Of a stretch of DNA of 64,000 nt, positions 55,832 through 64,000 are shown piece after piece; within the stretch, counting starts at the first letter, position 1, and every line of letters starts with the position of its first letter. Position numbers and translations under genes: made by a program. The notes beneath the pieces were generated by a model, which worked only from the letters and a program-made list of their open reading frames with translations, ran no database searches and was not told where the DNA came from. Origin of the DNA: Cryptomeria japonica (taxonomy: Eukaryota > Streptophyta > Pinopsida > Cupressales > Cupressaceae); the NCBI RefSeq assembly GCF_030272615.1, contig NC_081413.1, positions 716,737,867 to 716,801,866 on the forward strand, written 5' to 3'.

Positions 55832-55843
55832 GCTCTGATACCA
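55832..55843 (-). promoter_or_regulatory. E3 primer binding site (initiator-Met tRNA)
   Basis: Minus-strand TGGTATCAGAGC, two bases from the LTR end, identical to E1 and E2. Confidence 0.93.
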
Positions 55844-55845
55844 AT

Positions 55846-57550
55846 TGTTAATCCTATGAGGATCTAGTTAATACTGAGAGGGGGGGTGAATCAGTATTAA
55901 TACCAATTGAGACTTTAAACCAAAAACAAACTTATACCAGATCTGAAATCATTTATCAAATATCTCAACTTCTTTTATCAGATCTAACAACCTCTTTATC
56001 AGATTGCTTAACACATTAATCAAACCATTTACCACAACTATCAATACTTTCACCACTTCAACAATCATATAAACTTGATCATTTACCAACTCATTATCCT
56101 CATCAGATCAAACACTTTCTCTAACAACTCTTATTAGTACTGATAACCTTAGATAAACCTCTGATAAAACATCATAACCAGTGTACTCAGAAATAGTGCA
56201 TGAAATGTAACATAAACAAGAACATCACATGAAAAACATTCCACACATGAACACCATAATTTTTGACGTGGAAACCCAAATAGGGAAAAACCACAGTGGG
56301 AGTTGGAACCCATAAATATTTGTACTCTTTTGAAGTATGCCCTATTGGGAGCTTAGCCCTGTTAGGAGCTTACAATACGCCCTGTTTGGAGCAGACTCTG
56401 TTAGGAGTCACCCGGTTAAGGGATTTTCCTAGCAACCCAGTTAGGAGCTTGATGATCTGTTAGGATCAACCTTGTGAGATGATTTAACACTCTTTTGAGA
56501 GATACCTTGTTAGGGGACTTAAATGTTTAAGTCATGTTAGGACCTACACGGTTAAGGGATTTAACCTGTTGCAAATGTTAGGGAACAATAGTGAAAAAGT
56601 GATCTGTTACTTGCACTTCTCTGCTTGATTGATCAGATCCATTTATGCTCAACACTCTTCTACTCTTAGGTAGATCTCACACTTCTCTTGGATGGCTCAA
56701 CACATTCTCTTAAGACCACTGACATGATAAACATCAACCGTGTCATCCTAAATAGCCATCTCAACTAGGTCAGCCACTAAGCCCTAATTACATCATGAAT
56801 TTACAATACAAATCATAAGAGATCATCGCAGATCAATATGCAGATCATAATATCAAATTACAATGCAATATCAACCATTGGTTGATCGTAACCCATCAAG
56901 AAAAATCCGATCTGTACCAAAGTCAAAACCTCAAAACACCACTAATAATTTTGCTATTTTCCAAGAAAATCTTCCTTGAAATCCTGCCAAAACAACAATT
57001 AAACCATTCATGTGGGTTCTGCCATGTTACCACCTTCATGTAGACTCGTCATCGATTACTGTCATAACAAAAATCATTACCACTTTAATGATTTCTTCAC
57101 CGGTCTTAAACCCTACAAAAACCTTAGCAAAACTTCATCAGAAATTTGAAACATGCCTTCCATAAGTCATCACAAGTTCTAGTTCCGGTCAGATACTCCT
57201 TTCCATGATACAAGGTCACCATCCAAACCGTAAATCATCAATCATCACCAACTATCCAATTCAATCAAAACATCTCTGCTTTACCGGTTAAAGTCCTATT
57301 TCATAGACTTCAGTTCTCTGTCGGTAAACCCTATCTTCTGGTAAACCAAATCACTTAGATGACAAAACAAAAAATCAATAATCATCATTTGACATCAATT
57401 GCCATCAATAATAACACAAATAACTGATCAAGTCATCTAATCACAAAATCTCAATCTCTTCATCACAAATAGACTTCTATCCTTTACTGGTGCACTCATC
57501 CATCTTTAACTGCATCACCTCATCTGTATCAGTTATGCTAAATACCAACA
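55846..57550 (-). repeat. E3 right (5') LTR
   Basis: Starts TGTTAATCCTATGAGGATCT and ends ...AATACCAACA. Same order of boxes as the left LTR, with several small insertions and deletions, so the element is older than TRG. A second small hairpin ATCCT-ATG-AGGAT lies at the very start. Confidence 0.92.
55868..55900 (-). promoter_or_regulatory. U5-end hairpin of E3 LTR
   Basis: Perfect 10-bp stem TTAATACTGA / TCAGTATTAA with a G-run loop. Third stem sequence on the same loop, after those of E1 and E2. Confidence 0.72.
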
Positions 57551-58400
57551 AATGCAATTGACTTATGTTCTTAGATGACTCCATTTCCATGATAGCTCTA
57601 ACTTTTTCAGGATCTACTTCAATTCCATGAGATGATATAATGTACCCAGGAAGTTTTCCAAAGGTTACTCCAAATGCACATTTCTTTGGATTCAATCTCA
57701 ACTGATATTGTTCCAATCTTTCAAAGATCTTGCCCAAGATGTTCAAATGTTCTTTCCTGGTATGATATTTTTCAAGTATTTCATCTACATAATCTTCTAT
57801 AAATGTATACATCATATCATGGAAAATTGTTGTCATGCCTCTTTGATAATTTGCTCCTCATTCTTAAGCCTGAATGGCATGACATTCCATTAGTAAGTAC
57901 CCCATGCATAGCTAAATGTTGTCTTTTCTTGATCTTCGGGGGCAATTCTTATTTGATTATATCCTGAGAATCTATCCATTAATGAAAACATCTCAAACCC
58001 TGTTGATAAGTCTACAATTATATCAATTTTGGGCAGTGGTAAATCATCTTTTGGACATGCTTTATTCAAATATCTGAAATCAATGCAAACTCTTATGCTT
58101 TTATCTGGCTTTGACATTGGCACAATGCTAGAGACCCATTCTAGATAGGCGACAGGTCTTATGAAATCCACATCCAATAGTTTCTTTAGCTATGCTTTGA
58201 CAAGGAGAGCGATGTGTGTATGCATCTTCCTTAGCTTTTCTTTAACTAGTGTTATTTTTGGATCTACATTGAGATGATTCATGATAAGATCTGGATCAAG
58301 TCCTGGCATGTTTGCATAGGACCAAGAAAAATTTATCTGTCTTTGTTTGAATAAATCTATGTAGTCTTTCCTCTCTTCATCTGATAATGATGCAGCAGGA
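57551..58400 (-). pseudogene. pol: Gypsy-C reverse transcriptase
   Basis: Upstream part of pol before the E3 insertion. Sense blocks: MDVDFIRPVAYLEWVSSIVP, IRVCIDFRYLNKACPKDDLP, DRFSGYNQIRIAPEDQEKTT, then after frame changes FIEDYVDEILEKYHTRKEHL and RLNPKKCAFGVTFGKLPGYI. The second catalytic Asp of the usual YVDD appears as Glu (YVDE). The frame breaks near 57838. It joins LQGRLQSIRRF at 49583 once E3 is removed. Confidence 0.87.
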
Positions 58401-59650
58401 TAAAGGACTTTGGGGTCATTTCATGTACCAATGTTTATTGCTTCTGTTGGCTCTATTAAAATAGTAGATCTCTCCTGAAAATATGTAGGGAGGGTGTCCA
58501 AATTTCCATCTTCTGGAGCCTCAAAGAGGTTTTCACCATCAAATACGTCCTTTATTTTTCCTCTTGATTGATCTAGTGTTACCATAAAAAGGTTTTCAGC
58601 ACTAAGTCTTTTTCCTTGTTTTATTTCAATTTTGCGACTGGAAAGTTTGGCACTCTCTTGATTGCAAGAAGCGTTACTCAATTCACCGGTGGAATATATC
58701 TCAGATGTTAATGGCTCAACAACATTAAAATATACGGCTAAATCATGATCATTGGAAAAGACATCCAATTCAGGGTTTTCTCGGTTATCCCAATCCATCA
58801 ACTCTGGATGAATCAGGGGTAGGTCATAATCATCGTCATTGTTGGGTGTTTCAAGGTCATGACGTAATAGTCATAGTTTGGCATAGAGTAGGTAATGTCA
58901 TAGATAGAACTCTCTTTAGGATAGTCTCTCCCAATTGCTCTCCAATTAGCTCTAACAAAATTAGGATTGGTATTTTGTGATTCACTCTCAAGTGACTCAT
59001 CATCTGAAGTTCATCCCTCAAATGAATGAATTATATCAACACATACATAGTTGATACTATAGGTTCCTTCTTGGTCAATTTTAATAAATTCGTTTGTGGC
59101 TTGAAGTTGACATACTTGTGTACATGGTATAGAAGATTCTTTTGTTATCTTTTGTCTTCTCTCGAACTCAGCTTCTTCTAGAACAATAGTCATTCCTGCT
59201 TGACTTTCTATTACTTCTTCTATGGTTCGTCCATACCTTAGAATTTCTTGCTCAACATTTGATATAGATCTGATATTCTATTGATCTTTTGATGATTGAT
59301 TAATGACTTTTTGTGTGTCCTATAGTGTCACTTCTTCATCTTTCTCATCTTCTTTCCTTTGTTGTCTTGCATATCTTTCCTCTGAATTTGTATGTCTTCT
59401 TGTCTTCTTTCCAAATCTATTCTTTGTTTTGTGAAAGATGAGTCTTCATTTGTAATAGCTACTTGTTCTTCATCCTTTACTTCACCTAATACATCAAATG
59501 ATGGATCTGGACCTCGTTCATATTCGTTTGAATCTATTTCTGAAGCATTGTTTATAATCACACCACTATATCTGATAGGAATGTTATATGGTGAGAAAAG
59601 TTCTTTAATTTTGGCCATCTATTCTTTCACTGCATCTGGAATATCTTGAC
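58401..59650 (-). pseudogene. pol: Gypsy-C linker between protease and reverse transcriptase
   Basis: Acidic and Lys/Glu-rich fragments in several frames (for example PELDVFSNDHDLAVYFNVVE at 58421-58801, and the region 59011-59193). No domain recognised. The position in the polyprotein and the acidic composition suggest a linker. A plausible continuation of the G-patch region carries ISGVIINNASEID-like residues at 59328-59618. Coding nature inferred from composition and position only. Confidence 0.5.
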
Positions 59651-59759
59651 TAGGTTTTGCGCTTGTTTGTATTCCTTGAACTTGTTTGCAAGATTCTTCT
59701 TCTCTTTTGATAGCAAGTTTTCCTTTTGTTTCTCATATTCTTCTTGTTTCTATTTATTA

Positions 59760-60775
59760 GCTATTGTTTATGCTGCTTGATGTAGCCTTCCTTGCCATGG
59801 TTCTTCTTTAGGGATTTCTTTCTTTCGCCACTTTGGATGTTGATAATTATGTTGTCTTTTCTTTGATTTGGGATACCCAAGTCTTGATTTATCTTCTTTA
59901 GATTGTGTGTGAGGACAAATAGGTTTTGAAATACCTTCTTGTTGCTTGCCAATTGGTCCTTTTCCTTTATATCCCATTTTTTGCATGATTTTGTAACCAT
60001 TGCCACATTGTCCTGTGGGAATATCAACTCCTGCAACTGTTGCTATGGTTTCATTTTCATCTTTGTACAACCAACCAAGAATTTCTTTATCTTTAGTTTC
60101 TTCTGCAAGTGTTCCAGCTCTAACAAATGCTCCATCAAACATTTCATTTGATTTATGTGGGATTCTTGGTTGAGCCTTTGTAGGTTTTCCATATGATTTA
60201 GGTGAAAGTGGTAAGTTATGCAAAGAATATTTTCCCATTCCTTCATCATTTAATTTGAGCTTTTTCTCAAAGTTTTCCCATAATTTTTCTTGAGTTTCTT
60301 TAATGGGATAGAGTGCTTGTCTGTTATGTGGAACTCTTGCATCTTGTGCTAGTTTCATATTATTGCAATATTGATTGGAATCTGCTGCTATAGTGATTTC
60401 TTGTCCATTATGAGGAAATTTAACACACTGATGATAGGTGGAATGAATTGCTTGCATTTCATGAATCCATGGTCTTCCTAGAAGAATGTTATAAGATAAA
60501 TCCAAGTCCAAAACCTAGCATAATGTACCTCTTTCCACAGGTCCTATTTTGATTAGCAACACCACAATCCCTTTATAACAACCCTCTTCCTCATCATAAG
60601 CCTTGATAGTTATTTTCTTCTTTGGATATACTGCATTTTCTAAATATCCCAAAGCCTTTATTAAACTTGATGCACAAATGTTTAAGCCAACTCCACCATC
60701 TATGAGTATGTGCTTGACACAGGTTTTATGAATGGTGACTTCAACATGTAAGGGAGCATTATGAGGGTGTTGCAA
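59760..60775 (-). pseudogene. pol: Gypsy-C protease with downstream G-patch-like segment
   Basis: Starts with HVEVTIHKTCVKHILIDGGV at about 60675-60740; the active site reads IDGGVGLN instead of the textbook DSG/DTG, which may be a lineage variant. Then [20 protein letters not shown] (from about 60511), a typical Tat-type protease end. After a Lys/Gln-rich linker come [20 protein letters not shown] and [14 protein letters not shown] (about 59900-60030), with the spacing of glycines and MGY expected of a G-patch, a nucleic-acid-binding motif. One stop, at about 60512, separates the two parts. Confidence 0.75.
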
Positions 60776-60785
60776 GGATGCATCA

Positions 60786-62760
60786 TCATTTGCAAAAAAA
60801 GGAGAAGAAATGTGGGGTTATGAGGTGTCCCACCATATTTTGGAATTGATCCACATCTAGGTCTTTTGAAATTGTTGTTTTTGTTAGAGCTTTTTCCAAT
60901 ATTTCCTTATGCATAGGTGAAACTTTTAGGAGCTCCAAATTTGATATTTGAGTGAGTATATTTTGCAATTGTTCCACTAAGTTGTATTGTCTTGAACTGG
61001 ATGTTGATTCATTTGTTATACCTAGAAATGTAACCTTCGCTTTGATTCTTGTAATGAAGTTGATTGGTTTTGAAGGTGCATTGTCTTTAACAATGATGAC
61101 ATTTACCACATCATCATATGTGTAAGTATAATTTACTTTAGCTTTTCCTTTGTCATCTTTTGGTTTGAATTGTTCACCTTTTTCATAGTTTGGAAGTGGA
61201 GTTTTGAATGCTAGATGTGATTCATTTGTCTTATGACCATCCACTATGATAGTCCCATTATCGATTAAATCTTGAATAAGGTGCTTCAATCTTTGACAAT
61301 CATTGGTTTGGTGTCCTTTGTTTCTATGATAATTGTAAAAATGATTGTCATTCCACCAATTACGTTTGACTTGAGGTTCATAATTTCTTGCTTCTGGTAA
61401 GGTAATCAATGTATTTTCAAGAAGAGTTTTCAATGCTAATTCCAAGGGTTCCCCAATGTTTGTCAATTTCCTATGAGGATTGGAGAAGAAAGACTTGGAT
61501 TTACTGTTCTCTTTATTGTTGTTGTTTGGTACTTGATAAGTTAAATATTGGTTGTTGTTTGGTAGTATTGCTTTCATCATTTCCTCCATTGGTAACATTC
61601 CTATTCTTTGACCAAAAATTTGGTTTGTCATTGTTATCGTTACCATTGTTGTTGTTGTTGTAGCAACTGTTGTAAAATTTTAACTCTCCTTTCTTTACCA
61701 TTGCATCTTCTATCTTTAGACAATTTTCAGTCATTTTAGCAAAAGAAGGAGGACATTGCATTTTAAGACGGTAACTCATTTCACTGATAAGGTTGTCAAT
61801 GAATATGTCCATTTTCTCTTGATCGGGTACATCTCTTGGATATCTATTGAACATTCATTTCCATCATTGTAAAAAGACCATGAAAGGTTCACCATTCTTT
61901 TTCTTGACATTACATAGATTTAGCATTGTTATCTCATTTCTTATGTTGTAGGAGTATTGTGAGATAAATCTGTTCACAAGTTCTTCAAAAGATTTAATTC
62001 TAGATGGTAGTCTTGAGAACCATTCGATTGATTGTCCACTTAAGCTTCTAGGGAATTGATGCATCAGGTAAGTTTCATAGTGTGCAAACTCCATACTCAT
62101 GGTGCAAAATTCCCTAATGTGATCTTGAGGATCAAATTTTCCATCATATTTATCATATGTAAAGATTTCACAATGTTGTGGGAATGGTATCATGTTTAAA
62201 CTCTTGTCAAAAGGATATGGGCAGATGTCCTCCAATGAATATTTCATAGAACTCATTTCATTCTGCATATCCTATATTTTTTGTTGTAAGGCTTGTATTT
62301 GTTGAGTGAGAGTTAACAAAGGATTATCAATACGAGTTCTCCTTACATCCTCATAAGTTCTTCTATCACCATGCTCTCTTCTTGTATCATCATTGTCTTT
62401 TCATTTTTTATCTCCTCTTGTTTCCTCGTGATTTACTCGATTTACATCCTCATTGTTGGGATCATCATTTTGATGGTTACTTGTCTCTGCATCTTGTTTC
62501 AAACTTTCTATGTTAAAGTCTTGTTGCAATTTAGCTCCTGATTTTGCCAACATTAGGATGTACTTTTCCTTTTGTTTTTTCAATAACTTTTCCATTAGTT
62601 CTTCAAATTTATGATCTTGTTCAAGGTCTCTAATGGTGTTATTGACTACCTCTTCATCAACATTTGTGTATCCAAAAGCTTAAAACATTGAATCTTCTTC
62701 TTCCATTTGTTTTTGTTGTCTTCTGAATTGCTCGTGTTGAGCTCTAGTCCAAACTGGCAT
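60786..62760 (-). pseudogene. gag: Gypsy-C gag
   Basis: Start at the ATG at 62758-62760 (MPVWTRAQHEQFRRQQKQME), with a TAA 24 codons later. The retrotransposon gag domain lies at 61864-62268: DICPYPFDKSLNMIPFPQHC, YDKYDGKFDPQDHIREFC, LSGQSIEWFSRLPSRIKSFE and YNIRNEITMLNLCNV. The C-terminal half (60786-61646) is in another frame and contains YNYHRNKGHQTNDCQRLKHL followed by IQDLIDNGTIIVDG, a knuckle-like segment shared with TRG. Several stops and two frame changes. Confidence 0.85.
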
Positions 62761-64000
62761 GTGATTGATTTGGAATTATCAATTTTTGATCTTCTAAAAT
62801 GCCATTCAATAAGTGATCATTGGTTTAGGAAGATAAGCTTTGTTGATTTTACCACTATTATTAGTGCGTTGCGATAAAGTGTCTTGTTGTTGAAAGTCAT
62901 GTGCTTGCAAAATTTCTCTATCAAACTCTGTTCCGTAACCACGTAAATAGTGATGAAAATGGTGTAGGAATGTCCTATGTTTTAACAAGATTTTGTGATT
63001 GATGTACAAGAATCTTGCCTTCTTCAAAGTAGCTTTATAACTAGGTTTTCTTTTCTTAAGGTGATATTTAAAGTCATATAAGCATATGATGGTTTTCAAG
63101 TTGTTTGATTCCAATGTGAGTGCAATCTTGATTTTGATAAAACCTAGGTTCAAATAGGAACAATATATCCAAGATAATGAACAAAGGTTGATATGATCAA
63201 GTTTCTTGATAAAAGGATTTGATGTATCTTGATGAGAAACTGATAATGATGTTGATTTTTTCACTTAAGATGGTTGAATCATTAACTTGTTAAATGTTTT
63301 ATGCTTATGAAAACCTTTAGAAATATCATGTTTGATAGATATTCTAATTATCTGACTAGTTTGAAGACCTATGATAGTTGAAGACAGATCTACTTGAAAA
63401 AGTGTATCTGGAAATGATATTGGATTTTTGGTCTGATATGCGGAAATGCTCACTGTTACGAAAATGTTTGCACTAACCTATTGATTAAAAGTACTAACCT
63501 GCATGACAAATGCATTTTTCTGTTGGATAAAAGAGCTGCTCTATATCACAAATGTGCTATACTATGGTGCAAAAGTGTTGTTTCAGGTGTAAAAGCGATG
63601 TTTTAATGAGCAAATGTGTGATTCTAGAGCTTAAAAGCATTGTACCATTGATCAAAAGTGTTGTTATGTGCAGCAAATGCGTTGTTCTACGTAACAAATG
63701 CATGATTATGTCTGTGTTAAAAAGATTTTTCAATTTTCTAGCAAGTTGTCAGATTTTTTACTCATTTTAGAATGATGATTTTTTAAGTTTTTGACCATTA
63801 AGAGAACATTTTGTAGACACAAAAGACACAATGTTTGGAAAGAAAAGTGCACAAGCAAGCACAAAATTATAGTAGGTCGAGACAATAATTGTTGAATCTT
63901 GCATGGGGTCTCCCCCAAGGCTATGTTATTCAAAGGGAATATTTAGGTGCTTGACCCCACTAGCTCCACCCTCGGCATTCACTTCTCTGGGGCAGCCAAG
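62761..64000 (-). other. Gypsy-C leader and terminal block
   Basis: Non-coding region upstream of gag. At 63490-63710 there are about nine degenerate units of roughly 22-24 bp around CAAA(T/A)GYGTTGTT. The last 150 bp (63845-64000) match 2222-2363 of Gypsy-A, so the LTR edge lies in or beyond this block. An open stretch at 62806-63264 has no recognised motif and I do not call it a gene. Confidence 0.6.

Larger units (their letters stand above)
49584..57550 (-). mobile_element. E3: Ty1/copia element with full gag-pol, likely partner of E1 and E2
   Basis: Minus-strand element inserted in the Gypsy-C reverse transcriptase. LTRs 49584-51244 and 55846-57550, initiator-Met primer site 55832-55843, polypurine tract 51245-51256. 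Gag, protease, integrase, reverse transcriptase and RNase H are all recognisable, mostly in one frame. Flanks AGCAT (49579-49583) and AATGC (57551-57555) do not match as a duplication. It shares hairpin, primer site and polypurine block with E1 and E2. Possibly of the Sirevirus branch, but I cannot settle that from motifs alone. Confidence 0.88.
46379..64000 (-). mobile_element. Gypsy-C: Ty3/gypsy element of Tat type, split by E3
   Basis: Minus-strand element: leader, gag, protease with G-patch-like segment, reverse transcriptase, RNase H, second (archaeal-type) RNase H, integrase, 3' non-coding region. The dual RNase H before integrase is the mark of the Tat group as I know it. E3 (49584-57550) interrupts the end of the reverse transcriptase. 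The 5' LTR probably begins at or beyond the right edge and the 3' LTR is cut off by Copia-A. Same family as Gypsy-A by gag and terminal block. Confidence 0.85.

Noticed and set aside
62806-63264. 152-codon minus-strand frame upstream of Gypsy-C gag
   Set aside because: In the leader, no motif, no matching frame in Gypsy-A; kept as non-coding.
63900-64000. A primer binding site in the shared Gypsy-A/Gypsy-C block (words such as TGGAGCTAGTGGGGTCAAGC)
   Set aside because: The word begins with TGG, but I could not match it to a tRNA 3' end with proper T-arm spacing.
1-64000. tRNA, rRNA, organelle or viral insertions
   Set aside because: No cloverleaf, rRNA or pararetrovirus motif noticed; the only tRNA-like words are retroelement primer sites.

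Overview
The window looks like a transposon-dense, gene-free stretch of a large plant genome. I infer a gymnosperm, probably a conifer, from the mix of elements, the AT-rich sequence and the lack of any host exon; the sequence alone does not prove this. I found no host protein gene, rRNA or tRNA. Almost every base belongs to LTR retrotransposons nested in one another, most of them on the minus strand.

Layout, left to right. (1) 1-4316: gag, leader and 5' LTR of a Ty3/gypsy element (Gypsy-A, minus). (2) 4317-5526: a lone copia-type LTR. (3) 5527-18236: a Ty3/gypsy chromovirus (Gypsy-B, minus), cut in its reverse transcriptase by element E1 (7651-14263). (4) 18237-20401: a decayed unidentified reading frame, then about 1.2 kb of polypyrimidine/polypurine low-complexity DNA. 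(5) 20402-26933: element E2, a relative of E1, with a truncated right LTR. (6) 27024-30241: a non-coding plus-strand copia-like element with rearranged LTR pieces. (7) 30242-46378: a Ty1/copia element (Copia-A, minus) split by a plus-strand gag-only element, TRG (31155-41040, perfect 5-bp target duplication). (8) 46379-64000: a Ty3/gypsy element of Tat type (Gypsy-C, minus; dual RNase H, G-patch-like segment), split by an autonomous-type Ty1/copia element E3 (49584-57550). Gypsy-C is the same family as Gypsy-A.

The most interesting content is the E1/E2 family. Both copies have LTRs, an initiator-Met primer site and a polypurine tract, but no recognisable protease, integrase, reverse transcriptase or RNase H. 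Instead each carries two proteins alignable between the copies: ORF1, a coiled coil followed by four CCHC zinc knuckles, and ORF2, a large protein of about 1,100 codons that I cannot assign to a family. They share with E3, which does encode a full gag-pol, the primer site, the polypurine block and a terminal LTR hairpin whose stem sequence changes between families while base pairing is kept. I infer that E1 and E2 are non-autonomous elements mobilised in trans by an E3-like copia element. TRG looks like a second non-autonomous system, parasitic on a Gypsy-C-like element.

All coding regions are inactivated by stops, frameshifts or lost catalytic residues, so nearly all are annotated as pseudogenes.
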